Shown: positions 31,869 to 44,737, counted from the first letter of the stretch. The stretch is 64,000 nt of DNA from Algoriphagus boseongensis (GCF_004362805.1 NZ_SNYF01000005.1:1697103-1761102); one strand, 5' to 3'. Notes: generated by a model not told the origin, from the letters alone. Made by a program: numbers and translations.

Positions 31869-33095
31869 ATGAAATCAATTTTACCCTTTGTTATCAGCTT
31901 TTTTTTGGCATCTGTGGCAATAGCTCAGGTAGACACAAGCACCTATACTCCCAATAAAATTTACAATTTCAGCTTTGTGCCTCTCCCGGCCGTGGCTTCC
32001 AATCCTGCCAATGGTTGGATGTTTGGTTTAGCGCCTTCTGCTTCTTGGTATATGGGCAATCCGGCCAATACCAAAATGTCCAATTTGGTAGGAAACCTTC
32101 TTTATACAACCAAGAAACAGTGGATATTAAGCTCGAGACACAATATTTACCTTTCCGAAAACAAGACCATTTTGATGGGTGATTGGAGGTACTTCATCAC
32201 CTCACAGCCTACTTTCGGCCTGGGGAGCTCTGCTCCAAATGAACCAGAGCAGAATCCAAACCAACCTCTTTCCTATTGGGGCGAGCAGCAAATGAATTTT
32301 AACCTCTTTAGGTTTCATGAAGCTTTTTTGAAAAAAGTAGGAGATTCTCCTTTTTACCTTGGCCTTGGATACCATTTAGACATTCATAGTAAAGTGGAAA
32401 ATTTCTATGAGGATGGAATTGACCCTTTACTTCAATTTTCACATGACGCCTATAACATCTCCAAAGGATTTGATACTGAAAAATACACCTTGTCTGGTGT
32501 TACCCTAAATTTTGTAATGGAAAACCGGGATGTGGCAGTATCTCCCTATGAGAAAAACTTTGCCTGGATTCAATACAAAATCAATCCAGAATTTCTGGGT
32601 TCAGACCAAAGTTCAAGTACCCTCCTTTTGGATTACAGGCATTACTTTAACCTTGATAAGCAAAGAAAACGAAACCTGATTGCTGTCTGGGGAATGGGTA
32701 ATTTTCTGGTTTCCGGAAATCTTCCTTATATGAATTTACCTTCTATCGGTTGGGATATGTTTGGTCGTGGCGGAAGAGGATATGCTCAGGGAAGATTTAG
32801 AGGAGAAAACATGGTCTATGGAGAAGCTGAATGGAGATTCCCTCTTCAAAAAGAGAAGGACACTTTTGGAGGAACGATTTTCGTGAATGGCGCGACTTTT
32901 AGCGGAGCAAAAAGAAAGGACTTTATAGGAGTTCCAAATACCTATGAAAAGCTTTTTGATAAAATCAATCCTGGTTATGGCTTAGGTCTTCGGGTGATGA
33001 TTAACAAAGAAAAGAGAACAACTATCACTGCGGATTATGCCTTTGGGCAAAAAGGAAACTCTGGATTTTACCTAAATATTAATGAGTCGTTTTAG
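31869..33095 (+). CDS. BamA/TamA-family outer-membrane barrel without POTRA domains
   Basis: The 408-residue protein has a signal peptide (about 1-19) and a barrel of the bacterial surface antigen (Omp85 C-terminal) type. Early strands contain NGWMFGLAPSASWYMG, and the C-terminal half has GRGGRGYAQGRFRGENMVYG, similar to the conserved lid-loop region of Omp85, then YGLGLRVMINKE and a final aromatic (SF). It lacks POTRA repeats, so it is not BamA itself. Similar proteins in Bacteroidota are of unknown function. Confidence 0.8.
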   Translation: MKSILPFVISFFLASVAIAQVDTSTYTPNKIYNFSFVPLPAVASNPANGWMFGLAPSASWYMGNPANTKMSNLVGNLLYTTKKQWILSSRHNIYLSENKTILMGDWRYFITSQPTFGLGSSAPNEPEQNPNQPLSYWGEQQMNFNLFRFHEAFLKKVGDSPFYLGLGYHLDIHSKVENFYEDGIDPLLQFSHDAYNISKGFDTEKYTLSGVTLNFVMENRDVAVSPYEKNFAWIQYKINPEFLGSDQSSSTLLLDYRHYFNLDKQRKRNLIAVWGMGNFLVSGNLPYMNLPSIGWDMFGRGGRGYAQGRFRGENMVYGEAEWRFPLQKEKDTFGGTIFVNGATFSGAKRKDFIGVPNTYEKLFDKINPGYGLGLRVMINKEKRTTITADYAFGQKGNSGFYLNINESF

Positions 33096-33159
33096 AATTA
33101 ACCCTTGAAAAACTTTAAATTATATCGAAAATTTTATCCCAAAAACTCCAATCAAACCC

Positions 33160-33633
33160 ATGAAAAAGATTCTATTTATTGCTCTCGGTCTATTTTTTAG
33201 TACGAGCAGCCTGCTTTGCGCACAGTCCCTCGAAGATGAGGTAAAAATGATCCAAGAAGCCTTTGGTCAAGACAAAAAATTAATCGTTCAGGAAGTTTTA
33301 AAGCTGTCCGATGCAAAGGCTGTAGCCTTTTGGCCGGTTTATGAAATGTATGAAACAGAGCGTAGAACCCTAGCCAGAGAAAGATTCATGATCATTGACG
33401 ATTACATGAAGAGATATTCGACAATTGGCGAAATGGAGGCCGATAATCTGGCTACTAGAACGCTCAAAAATGATGAGGCCCTTGCTAAACTTCATTCGAA
33501 ATACTACAAGAAGTTTAAAAAAGCAGTTTCGGCTTTAGATGCTGCTAAATTCCTTCAATTGGATACTTACATTCATAACACCATCCGAAATGCGATTCAG
33601 CAAGAATTGCCATTTATCGATGAGTACAAATAA
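33160..33633 (+). CDS. Secreted helical protein of unknown function
   Basis: The 157-residue protein begins with a signal peptide (to CAQS, about residue 22). The rest is predicted to be helical and charged: SDAKAVAFWPVYEMYETERRT is followed by RFMIIDDYMKRYSTIGEMEA and KLHSKYYKKFKKAVSALDAA. This recalls the periplasmic Spy/CpxP-like helical proteins, but no LTxxQ motif is present, so I leave it unnamed. It lies 64 bases after the barrel gene and 23 bases before a lipoprotein gene. Confidence 0.7.
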   Translation: MKKILFIALGLFFSTSSLLCAQSLEDEVKMIQEAFGQDKKLIVQEVLKLSDAKAVAFWPVYEMYETERRTLARERFMIIDDYMKRYSTIGEMEADNLATRTLKNDEALAKLHSKYYKKFKKAVSALDAAKFLQLDTYIHNTIRNAIQQELPFIDEYK

Positions 33634-33656
33634 AAAATCTATCAACTATCTCTATT

Positions 33657-34301
33657 ATGAAAAAGATTACAAACCTATTCATTCTCTCCCTTGGAATGAT
33701 CCTGTTTGCTTGCTCCCCGAGCACAAAGATTCTAGGATCTTGGGCTAGTCCAGAAAAACAAGCAGGCGGATATAATGACATTATGATTTTGGGTATTTCT
33801 GAAAGCGTAATTGGACGTCAAACTTTTGAAGATCAGGTCCAAAATGTTTTGACTCAGGATGGAATTAAGGCTTCTAACTCCTCCAGTATTATTCCTCCAG
33901 GAACTCGTCCGTCTGAGTCTGAAAAGGAGAAATTCGCGCAACAATTAAGAGCAAAAGGACATGATGCAATTCTTACCGTTGCACTTTTGGATCAAACTAA
34001 TGAAACAAGATATGTTCCTGGAACCACAGCATATGCCCCTATGGGCTATGGAGGGTACTATAGATCTTATTGGGGATACTACAATTACTATAGTCCTTTG
34101 ATGTATGATCCAGGATATTACACTACTGACAAGAATTATTACCTAGAGGCTAACCTATACGATGTAAACACAGAGCAGTTAGTATGGTCTTCCCAGTCTG
34201 AAACTACCAACCCTGCTAATTTGGAAGCGTTTGCAAGAGCATTTGCCATGGTAATTTCTGATCAAATGATTAAGGATGGAATTATTATAAAGAAGAAATA
34301 A
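33657..34301 (+). CDS. Lipoprotein, DUF4136-like
   Basis: The 214-residue protein has a lipoprotein signal with the lipobox LFAC (Cys about residue 19). It then contains ILGSWASPEKQ, the VIGRQTFEDQVQNVLTQDGI helix, a KGHDAILTVALLD strand, a Tyr/Gly-rich insert (GYGGYYRSYWGYYNYY) and YLEANLYDVNTEQLVWSSQS. This order is like lipoproteins of the DUF4136 type. Its role is unknown. A bidirectional terminator follows. Confidence 0.75.
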   Translation: MKKITNLFILSLGMILFACSPSTKILGSWASPEKQAGGYNDIMILGISESVIGRQTFEDQVQNVLTQDGIKASNSSSIIPPGTRPSESEKEKFAQQLRAKGHDAILTVALLDQTNETRYVPGTTAYAPMGYGGYYRSYWGYYNYYSPLMYDPGYYTTDKNYYLEANLYDVNTEQLVWSSQSETTNPANLEAFARAFAMVISDQMIKDGIIIKKK

Positions 34302-34312
34302 GCAGTAGCCAA

Positions 34313-34351
34313 TAAAAGAAAAAGCCCTTGGAATTCATCCAAGGGCTTTTT
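34313..34351. terminator. Bidirectional terminator between the lipoprotein and ppc
   Basis: AAAGCCCTTGG (34321-34331) pairs with CCAAGGGCTTT (34339-34349); there is an A-run on the left and a T-run on the right, so it can end both convergent transcripts. The right side overlaps the ppc stop codon. Confidence 0.88.
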
Positions 34352-36886
34352 TTATGCTGCATTCCGGGTTGCATTTATAATACCAAACATGGCCCTGAGA
34401 ATGAGTTTATCCAAAACCTCTGATGATCCTCCTGAATCCAAGATTGTCTGAATTGCATATTGCTGAATGGTGATCAAGGGAAGAACTATTTTTTCCCGGA
34501 TTTCAATGGATTTTTTGGTAACCGGACTGTCCTCCAGTAATTCACTCATACTGGATATTTCCTTTATTTTCTCCACAGATCTGTTGAACTCCTCGAATAA
34601 AATCTCCCAAAACTCTCCGTATTCCTTGTTTTTCTTCAGGTAAGCTGTAGCAGGATAATAACACTTATTAAGTGACTGCATGGAATTACTGAGCAAGGTG
34701 CGGAAGAACAAACTCTCTTGATACAAGTCTTGAATATCCTTGATTTTCCCTTTTGCTTCCAATTCTTCAATTGCAGCACCTACTCCGAAAAACCCGGGGA
34801 TGTTCTGCTTCATTTGAGCCCATGATCCTACAAAAGGAATCGCGCGCAAATCCTCAAACTTCAATCCGGCACCCTTCCCTCTTTTCAAAGGTCTGCTTCC
34901 GATATTGGTCATTCCGAAATACTTTAATGGAGCCACATGCTCCAAATAAGGGACAAACTTGGGATGATTCTTAAGCTTTTTATAAGCCTCATAGCCCGAA
35001 TCTGCCAATTCCTGAATGAGTTTTCTTTGTTCTTTATTCAGATTTTTTTCGGCATCAGGATAGAGGTGATTTTCCAAACCAGCACTGAGCAGCTGCTCCA
35101 AATTGTAGGTACAGGAGACTTGCTTTCCATAATTAGAAGAAATAGTCTGACCCTGAATGGTCACTTGGATTTCTGAGTTTTCCACTTTCTGCCCAAGGGA
35201 AGCATAGAAATTATGCAAATTTCCTCCTCCACGTGCAACCGGACCTCCACGACCATCGAAAAAAACCACCTTGATTCCATGCTTTCTGGAGATTTCGGAT
35301 AGCTCCTCCTTGGCCACTAGAATTGACCAGTTCGCCTTAAGATATCCTCCGTCTTTTGTTCCGTCAGAAAATCCCAGCATGATATTTTGCTTCATCCCTC
35401 TAGATTTCAAATGAGCGGCATATTCCGGCAACTTGTACAATTTGTCCATGATTTTCGGGGCCATGGCCAAATCGTCGATGGTCTCAAAAAGCGGAACAAT
35501 ATCCAAAGGAAGATTATCCGCCTTAGCACCCAAAGTCAATCTTGCCAATTGGAAAACTTCCAAAACATGCAATGCTGATTGGGAATTTGAAATGATGTAG
35601 CGATGCAAGCCATCTTCCCCATTTTGGGCTTGAATGGTCCTTACTGTCGCCAAAGACTGAAGCATTTCTTTATGAAAAGGCTCCTGGAAATCATCCAAGG
35701 CAGGAATTCCTCGGGTCTTCATGACTTTGGAAATTAACTCATCCTCAGTGCCAGTAAATTCTTTTCCTTGAATAGAAAAAATCTCCTCCCAAAGTGCGTC
35801 ATGCTTTCTGCTATCCTGACGAAGGTCCATATGTGCAAAATGGAACCCAAAAATTCGGACTTTCAGGATAAACTGATCCAAGAGATCCAAAAACAAACCT
35901 TCATGTTCATTTACCAAAACTTCTCTCGCTTCTAACAGGATGGCTAAAAGATCTTCCTTGGATTCATAGACATTCTTGTTTTCAAAAAGGGTGAAATAGA
36001 TTCCCCGCTCCGCCTTGGTGATCAGTTCCTCCACATGCTTGAAAGTCAAGCGCTTTTTGAGCTTTCTTAGGTCTCTGTAGTAGCAGCGCATCAGCCATTT
36101 TTTCAATCGATCTGCTACCTGCACCGTAATATCATGAGTCACAAATGGATTTCCGTCTCGGTCTCCTCCTGGCCAAAAACCAACTTTGAGAATCCCCGGA
36201 TTTTCCCAAGTATGAATAGGCTCTCCAAGTCCTTTTAAAAGTCGGACAATGATATCCGGGATGCTATGATAAAAAACATTCTCCAAATACCAGATCAAAC
36301 TGACCGCCTCATCGAATGGGGTTGGTTTTTCCCGATTGATAAAGCCTGTTTTCCCTAATTGCTGAAGAAGTAGGTTGATGTTTTCCAAATCATCAGTTCG
36401 GATCGCCTGCTCCAGATCCGTGATAATTCCCAATACATTTCCAGGATAGAACTGAGTTGGGTGTGCTGTGAGCGTAAGCCTAACCGAAAAAGTCTTCAAC
36501 TTCTCGATCAATTCCTTCTTTTTCTTGTCTGTCTCTACCCTACTGATCAAAGCCTTGACCGATCCCTTTCCGTTTATGTCATTGATTTTATCATAGGCCG
36601 CGTCCTCAATAGAATCAAAAAGCACCACCTGACGCTCGACATATTGGATCATCTGAAATAAGAAATCATTTTTTCTTTGCTCAGATTCATTGGGCATCAT
36701 TTCCTCGAAGAAGCCCTGAATGATTTCCACAGGAGATTTTCCCTCTTGGTAGCCTTTTTCACAGGCTTTTCCCAAAAAGGGCAAAAGCGTTCCTGTAACA
36801 TAGATGTCATCAAAAGGCAGGTCTAAAAATAAACTGTTGTAAATCGTAAATCGCTTGGCGACTTGCGTGTCATAAATTTGCTGCAT
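34352..36886 (-). CDS. ppc: Phosphoenolpyruvate carboxylase
   Basis: This enzyme carboxylates phosphoenolpyruvate to oxaloacetate and refills the citric acid cycle. The 844-residue protein shows the two active-site blocks: VRLTLTAHPTQFYPGNVLG, in which the catalytic His lies in TAHPTQ (about residue 143), and VFFDGRGGPVARGGGN (about residue 543). GFWPGGDRDGNPFVT at about 236 and the GFSDGTKDGGY region at about 507 are also kept. It is slightly shorter than the E. coli enzyme and of the divergent Bacteroidota type. It is transcribed alone and is divergent from the lactonase-like gene. Confidence 0.94.
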   Translation of the reverse strand: MQQIYDTQVAKRFTIYNSLFLDLPFDDIYVTGTLLPFLGKACEKGYQEGKSPVEIIQGFFEEMMPNESEQRKNDFLFQMIQYVERQVVLFDSIEDAAYDKINDINGKGSVKALISRVETDKKKKELIEKLKTFSVRLTLTAHPTQFYPGNVLGIITDLEQAIRTDDLENINLLLQQLGKTGFINREKPTPFDEAVSLIWYLENVFYHSIPDIIVRLLKGLGEPIHTWENPGILKVGFWPGGDRDGNPFVTHDITVQVADRLKKWLMRCYYRDLRKLKKRLTFKHVEELITKAERGIYFTLFENKNVYESKEDLLAILLEAREVLVNEHEGLFLDLLDQFILKVRIFGFHFAHMDLRQDSRKHDALWEEIFSIQGKEFTGTEDELISKVMKTRGIPALDDFQEPFHKEMLQSLATVRTIQAQNGEDGLHRYIISNSQSALHVLEVFQLARLTLGAKADNLPLDIVPLFETIDDLAMAPKIMDKLYKLPEYAAHLKSRGMKQNIMLGFSDGTKDGGYLKANWSILVAKEELSEISRKHGIKVVFFDGRGGPVARGGGNLHNFYASLGQKVENSEIQVTIQGQTISSNYGKQVSCTYNLEQLLSAGLENHLYPDAEKNLNKEQRKLIQELADSGYEAYKKLKNHPKFVPYLEHVAPLKYFGMTNIGSRPLKRGKGAGLKFEDLRAIPFVGSWAQMKQNIPGFFGVGAAIEELEAKGKIKDIQDLYQESLFFRTLLSNSMQSLNKCYYPATAYLKKNKEYGEFWEILFEEFNRSVEKIKEISSMSELLEDSPVTKKSIEIREKIVLPLITIQQYAIQTILDSGGSSEVLDKLILRAMFGIINATRNAA

Positions 36887-37057
36887 TAGGGTCTTTTTAA
36901 TAGATCACAGCAAATTAACAATTTTTGCTTTTTTATTTTATAGAATTAGATATTCTCTAAACAAAAAGGTAATTAATTTCCTTTTTTATACTTTTTTGAA
37001 ATGATCTTTAAATAAAACATAAAATAATAGTCTCGATTATTTTTTTACTTTCAAGTT

Positions 37058-38215
37058 ATGAAATTCAATCCCTACCTCGGTCTTTTCTCAACTGCAATAG
37101 CTTTGACGGCTTCCTGTTCTTCGCCCAATTCTACTGAATCAACCGTACCCCCTGTGGAAAATCTCTCTTATGAATTCTTAGTCGGAACCTACACCGATTC
37201 AATCAATCAAGGAATAAACCATCTCTACTTTTCTCCTTCGGAAAATTTGATGACCGTGGAGACCATTGCTGCCGGAGTGGCCAATCCTTCTTTTGTGATC
37301 GCGACTAAAGACGGAAAAAGAGTATATTCTCTTGAGGAAGAGGCCGGAATACAGGGAGGAAACGTATTGAGTTTTTCCAGAAATCCAGAAGATGGCTCAT
37401 TGACTTTATTGGATCAGGATGAATCTAAAGGTGATCATCCTTGCCATATTTCCATTTCTCCAAACGAGGATTTTATCATTTTGGGAAATTATACGGGGGG
37501 AAGCCTTTCCATTTTTAAGGTTGGGCCAGAAGGCCAGTTGGACTTCGTGCAACTATTTCAACATACCGGAAAAAGCATCAATCCCGATCGACAGGAAAAA
37601 CCACATGTTCATTCCACCACCTTTGATCCGGAAGGTAAAAGAGTCTTGGTAGCGGATTTGGGAACTGATAAAATCTATGTCTACGACTTCAATCCTGAAA
37701 ATTCAGAACCCCTGAGCTTATCCTATGAATTTCCAGTAACACCCGGTGATGGCCCAAGACATTTGGCTTTTTCGGCAGATGGAAAAGAGGTTTTGGTAGT
37801 CGAAGAAATGGCTGCTTCCATGGATGTATTTTCTTATGAAGAAGGAAAACTTACTCCAAAGCAAAGGTTGAGTCTTTTGGATGAAGGTTTTACTGGAAAT
37901 GTGGGCGCAGCTGAAATCAGAATTTCACCCGATGGAAAACATGTTTATGTTTCCAACAGAGGCGATGCCAATACCATTTCTGTCTTTGGGAAAAATCAAA
38001 ATGGTGAATACGAAAGGATCCAAAATATCTCTTCAGGGGGATTAATGCCTCGGAATTTCAACCTGACCGGAGATGGAAAATATTTGCTGGCAGCTCATCA
38101 GGCCAGCAATGATATTGTGATTTTCGAAAGAGATTCAGAAACCGGAAAACTTACCCAGACTCTTTGGAAAGCCACGATACATAAACCGGTGTACCTTTTC
38201 CGATTGTCCAATTAG
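37058..38215 (+). CDS. Lactonase-family beta-propeller lipoprotein (6-phosphogluconolactonase-like)
   Basis: The 385-residue protein is a seven-bladed propeller of the lactonase family (the YbhE/Pgl type). Family strands include EFLVGTYTDSINQGI, HPCHISISPNEDFIILGNYT, KPHVHSTTFDPEGKRVLVAD and GPRHLAFSADGKEVLVVEEM. It has a lipoprotein signal (TASC near residue 20), so it would act in the periplasm, unlike cytoplasmic 6-phosphogluconolactonase. The exact substrate is therefore uncertain. Its end overlaps the convergent menC gene by 4 bases. Confidence 0.85.
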   Translation: MKFNPYLGLFSTAIALTASCSSPNSTESTVPPVENLSYEFLVGTYTDSINQGINHLYFSPSENLMTVETIAAGVANPSFVIATKDGKRVYSLEEEAGIQGGNVLSFSRNPEDGSLTLLDQDESKGDHPCHISISPNEDFIILGNYTGGSLSIFKVGPEGQLDFVQLFQHTGKSINPDRQEKPHVHSTTFDPEGKRVLVADLGTDKIYVYDFNPENSEPLSLSYEFPVTPGDGPRHLAFSADGKEVLVVEEMAASMDVFSYEEGKLTPKQRLSLLDEGFTGNVGAAEIRISPDGKHVYVSNRGDANTISVFGKNQNGEYERIQNISSGGLMPRNFNLTGDGKYLLAAHQASNDIVIFERDSETGKLTQTLWKATIHKPVYLFRLSN

Positions 38216-39294
38216 GCTGGATTTTCCCAAGGTTTAGCTGCGTTGTAGTGAATCTTTCCAGATTTGATTTCAAGGGGCGAATCGAGGTTATTATGGTATA
38301 ATTTCCCTGTTCCCAATCCCTGAGGAATCTGAGTATTGAAGGAGGAAGCCAATTGAGATATTGCATTCAAGCCGATATTACTCTCCAAGGCAGAGGTCAT
38401 CCACCAACCGATATTTCTCTCCTCAGCCAATCTGATCCACTCCTTGGTCTCTAAAAACCCTCCCAGAAGCGTGGGCTTAAGAATGATATGTTGGGGTTGG
38501 ATGGTGTCCAAAAGTTCAGATTTCTTCTGAACCCCTATCAGTTCCTCATCCAAGGCAATTGGCAAAGGTGTTTTTTTGCATAGCTCATGCATCGCTTTCC
38601 AATCTCCGGCAGGAATGGGTTGCTCGATACTATGAATATCCAGTTGAGCCAATCTGCTCAATTTTTCCATCACATTTTCTGGAGAAAAAGCCCCATTTGC
38701 ATCTACCCTGAGGACGATTTGCTTTTTGGAATACCGCTCCCGGATATAGCCCAAAAGCTCGAGTTCCTGCTCAAAGTCTATCGCACCAATTTTCATTTTG
38801 ATGCAGTCAAAGCCCTCGTTTAATTTTTGATCAATCTGCTCCAGCATAAAGCTTCTGTCCCCCATCCAAATCAGTCCATTGATCGGAATTGGCTGGTTTT
38901 TGTCAAAAAATGGATTGGAGAAAAAGCGCTTTTTTCCTCCATTAAAATAATCTAAAAGTGCCATTTCCACTCCAAATCGTAGAGAGGGTAAATCAAAGGA
39001 AACAAGACTTTTCACTTTTTCTAAAAGAGAATTTTCTTCCATTTCCCAGGATTCCTGAGAGAGTTTCGCTAAGGATTGTGCTAGTATTTCCTCAAAGTCT
39101 TCTCGGTAATCTGGACTAAGTTTAACCAAAGGCGCAGCTTCTCCCCAACCTATCACTTCTGGATTTTTTGGATCCTGCACTTTTATCCAATACACATCCC
39201 GAGTTTTCAAAACTCCACGGGAGGTCCCTGCATCAAATCTGAATTGAAGTGTACGTTTAATGAAAGAAAACTGAAGCTTAACCGACTCCGACAT
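38212..39294 (-). CDS. menC: o-Succinylbenzoate synthase
   Basis: MenC dehydrates SHCHC to o-succinylbenzoate in menaquinone synthesis. The 360-residue protein is an enolase-superfamily member with the expected residues: Lys166 and Lys168 in CIKMKIG, metal ligands Asp198 in RVDANGAF, Glu224 in SIEQPI and Asp249 in ALDEE, and Lys272 in ILKPTLLGG. An L-Ala-D/L-Glu epimerase or other enolase-family role is possible from sequence alone, but the GWGEAAPL start and the overall pattern fit MenC of Bacteroidota. No other men gene is nearby. Confidence 0.82.
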   Translation of the reverse strand: MSESVKLQFSFIKRTLQFRFDAGTSRGVLKTRDVYWIKVQDPKNPEVIGWGEAAPLVKLSPDYREDFEEILAQSLAKLSQESWEMEENSLLEKVKSLVSFDLPSLRFGVEMALLDYFNGGKKRFFSNPFFDKNQPIPINGLIWMGDRSFMLEQIDQKLNEGFDCIKMKIGAIDFEQELELLGYIRERYSKKQIVLRVDANGAFSPENVMEKLSRLAQLDIHSIEQPIPAGDWKAMHELCKKTPLPIALDEELIGVQKKSELLDTIQPQHIILKPTLLGGFLETKEWIRLAEERNIGWWMTSALESNIGLNAISQLASSFNTQIPQGLGTGKLYHNNLDSPLEIKSGKIHYNAAKPWENPA

Positions 39295-39308
39295 GGTTCA
39301 AATCAATT

Positions 39309-39336
39309 TTTGGGTAATTCTAGATGCCTATATTTG
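39309..39336 (+). promoter_or_regulatory. Candidate promoter of queA
   Basis: TATATTTG at 39329-39336 is a perfect TAnnTTTG box, with TTTG 16 bases upstream (39309-39312), one base shorter than usual. Transcription would then start near 39343, downstream of the first in-frame ATG (39324), which supports the second ATG at 39357 as the queA start. Confidence 0.48.
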
Positions 39337-39356
39337 CACCCAAATCAGCCAATCCG

Positions 39357-40565
39357 ATGGAAATTCCTCAGATCGACCTAAAGAATTACGAATATACACT
39401 CCCAGACGAACGCATCGCGAAGTTTCCTCTTGAAAAGCGGGACCATTCCCAGCTTTTGCAATATCTCAAAGGAGAGATTCGCCATTATCACTTTTACGAC
39501 TTACCGGATCTGCTTCCCACGGATACGCTTTTGGTCTACAATGACACCAAAGTCATTCCTGCCCGCCTTATTTTTCAACGAGAGACAGGAGCTAAAATTG
39601 AGATTTTCTTATTGGCTCCGGTGGCTCCTACCACAGTAATTCCAGAAATCATGCTGGCCAAACATCCAGTGACCTGGGAAACGATGATCGGAAATGCGAA
39701 AAAGTGGAAGGATGGAGAAATTCTCCAAGGTCGAATCCAAATGGGAGCTAAAGAAGTTGTTCTTCAAGCAAAATTGGTCGATCGGGAGTCCAAGCAGGTT
39801 GAATTTTCTTGGAATGATCCAGAAATTGCTTTTGTGGATTTGGTAGAAGCGAGCGGAGAAATTCCACTTCCTCCCTACCTAAACCGAAAAGCCGAAGCCT
39901 CTGACAAAGATCGATACCAGACAGTTTATTCTAAAAAAGAAGGAGCTGTAGCGGCTCCCACAGCTGGGCTTCATTTTACTGAGGAGGTTTTTGAAAGACT
40001 GAGAAAAAAAGGAGTCAGGGAAGCGCAAGTGACACTTCATGTAAGTGCGGGGACTTTCCAGCCAATTAAAGTGGATAATGTTTTGGAACACCCCATGCAC
40101 AGTGAGCAGATCCAAGTGAATCGGGAGACTTTAGAAATTCTGCTTTCCAATTCTGGGAAAACCGTTGCTGTTGGGACTACTTCTGTTCGAACCTTAGAAA
40201 GTTTGTTTTGGTACGGAGTAAAGCTGATCGAGGGAAAAGGCGAGGATTTCTTTGTTCCAAAGCTATTTGCCTACGAAAAAAGAGAGCGAATCCCATCCAG
40301 AGCTGAAGCTATGCAGGCAATTTTAGATTTAATGGAAAGACAGCAGGTGGAAACTATTCTCGGTCAAACTGAAATTTTTATTTTCCCCGGGTACTCTTAC
40401 CAAATGATTGAAGGGTTGATTACCAACTTCCATCAGCCGGGTTCTACCTTAGTTTTATTGATTGCCACCATTCTTGGTGAGGACTGGAAAAAGGTTTACC
40501 AAGAAGCCTTGGACAATGACTATCGATTCCTGAGTTATGGAGACAGCAGTTTGCTTTGGCTTTAG
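39357..40565 (+). CDS. queA: tRNA preQ1(34) ribosyltransferase-isomerase
   Basis: QueA transfers and isomerises the ribose of S-adenosylmethionine onto 7-aminomethyl-7-deazaguanine in tRNA, a late step of queuosine synthesis. Family motifs are YTLPDERIAKFPLEKRDHS at the N-terminus, VYNDTKVIPARL, AAPTAGLHFTEEV, HVSAGTFQPIKVDN with HPMHSE, and ITNFHQPGSTLVLL near the C-terminus. An in-frame ATG at 39324 would add 11 residues, but a likely promoter box overlaps it, so 39357 (402 residues) is preferred. Confidence 0.94.
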   Translation: MEIPQIDLKNYEYTLPDERIAKFPLEKRDHSQLLQYLKGEIRHYHFYDLPDLLPTDTLLVYNDTKVIPARLIFQRETGAKIEIFLLAPVAPTTVIPEIMLAKHPVTWETMIGNAKKWKDGEILQGRIQMGAKEVVLQAKLVDRESKQVEFSWNDPEIAFVDLVEASGEIPLPPYLNRKAEASDKDRYQTVYSKKEGAVAAPTAGLHFTEEVFERLRKKGVREAQVTLHVSAGTFQPIKVDNVLEHPMHSEQIQVNRETLEILLSNSGKTVAVGTTSVRTLESLFWYGVKLIEGKGEDFFVPKLFAYEKRERIPSRAEAMQAILDLMERQQVETILGQTEIFIFPGYSYQMIEGLITNFHQPGSTLVLLIATILGEDWKKVYQEALDNDYRFLSYGDSSLLWL

Positions 40566-40638
40566 GGTATAGAAAAGCTATAAAAAACTGAATCCTTTGC
40601 CCACTCTTTCGTTAATTATGGGTATAAATCTTTTTAAA

Positions 40639-43838
<3,200 letters not shown>

Positions 43839-43849
43839 TTAGGTTCGGG

Positions 43850-43857
43850 CAAAAATA
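43850..43857 (-). promoter_or_regulatory. Candidate -7 box of pgi
   Basis: On the minus strand TATTTTTG fits TAnnTTTG exactly and lies 26 bases before the pgi ATG. I see no clear TTTG at the -33 position, so support is partial. Confidence 0.3.
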
Positions 43858-43934
43858 AGGTTTATCCCTTGGATTAAGTTTGGAAAGAAGGATTTAGATC
43901 GTATTTTTCAACAATTAAAGTCTAAGTTTTAACA

Positions 43935-44708
43935 ATGCATTTTTGGATTTCCCTTGTATCTTTTCAAGTCCTTCTTTCTATTTCAAGTTTTGCCCAGTCA
44001 AGAGTCCCTATTCGACTTAATCGACATTTTTATGAGATCCCCAAAGAGGACAGCTTAACTCATCAGTTCAATAAGCTGGTCTCTTATACTCCTGATTCGA
44101 TAAAGATCGAGCGGATTTTCGACTTGGAAAACCGAATGATTCGTCAAATCAAAACCTTTCCCCCTACTCCAGATATCCATGAAAAAACAACGGAGCAGTT
44201 TGAGGAAAATGGGAAATTACTCTGGAGAAGGACAGAGAATCTTTTGAATGACAAATTTATCCAGACTTATTTCCATGATAATGAACAGGTCGGACAGGTT
44301 CTTTATGAGGGGAATCGTCAGTATTTTACCCAAAGAGCGGGCGAACCAGAACCAACCCTGAATTTCGAAAATGACTTTTTGCCACAACTGTTCACGGGAA
44401 AGGAGGAATGGATAAATTATCTGAGTAAAAACCTAAAGGTTCGGCCTTCAGAATTACCCGATTATGACCAAAAGATCATTGCTGCTCTTTATGTGGATGA
44501 AAAGGGTATGGTGACCCAGACTGAATGGGCAAATCCCTTGGGTGGGGAAAAGAAATTTGCAGACCGATTTATAGAACTGATAAAGGAATGGAACTGGAGT
44601 TTTCTTCCTGCTAAGGATTCATTTGGAAATCCTAAAGGAGAATGGATCACTATTCCCTTAAATCTAAATCAACCTGAAAAGATCCAAAAAGGAATTATTT
44701 ACCAATAA
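43935..44708 (+). CDS. Secreted protein with TonB-like C-terminal domain (paralogue 1)
   Basis: A 257-residue protein with a signal peptide (to SFAQ, about residue 20). It has a RLNRHFYEIPKEDSLTHQF segment, a region of toxin-immunity or MORN-like strands (FEENGKLLWRRTENLLNDKF) and a C-terminal part, ALYVDEKGMVTQTEWANPLG then FIELIKEWNWSFLPAKDS. This part resembles the TonB C-terminal fold found in many stand-alone Bacteroidota proteins. It is clearly homologous to the next gene (same HFYxIPK, ALxxxExGxV and FxPAxDxxGNP blocks). Its function is unknown. Confidence 0.75.
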   Translation: MHFWISLVSFQVLLSISSFAQSRVPIRLNRHFYEIPKEDSLTHQFNKLVSYTPDSIKIERIFDLENRMIRQIKTFPPTPDIHEKTTEQFEENGKLLWRRTENLLNDKFIQTYFHDNEQVGQVLYEGNRQYFTQRAGEPEPTLNFENDFLPQLFTGKEEWINYLSKNLKVRPSELPDYDQKIIAALYVDEKGMVTQTEWANPLGGEKKFADRFIELIKEWNWSFLPAKDSFGNPKGEWITIPLNLNQPEKIQKGIIYQ

Positions 44709-44737
44709 AACTAACCCAACTCATTAAAACCTTATCT

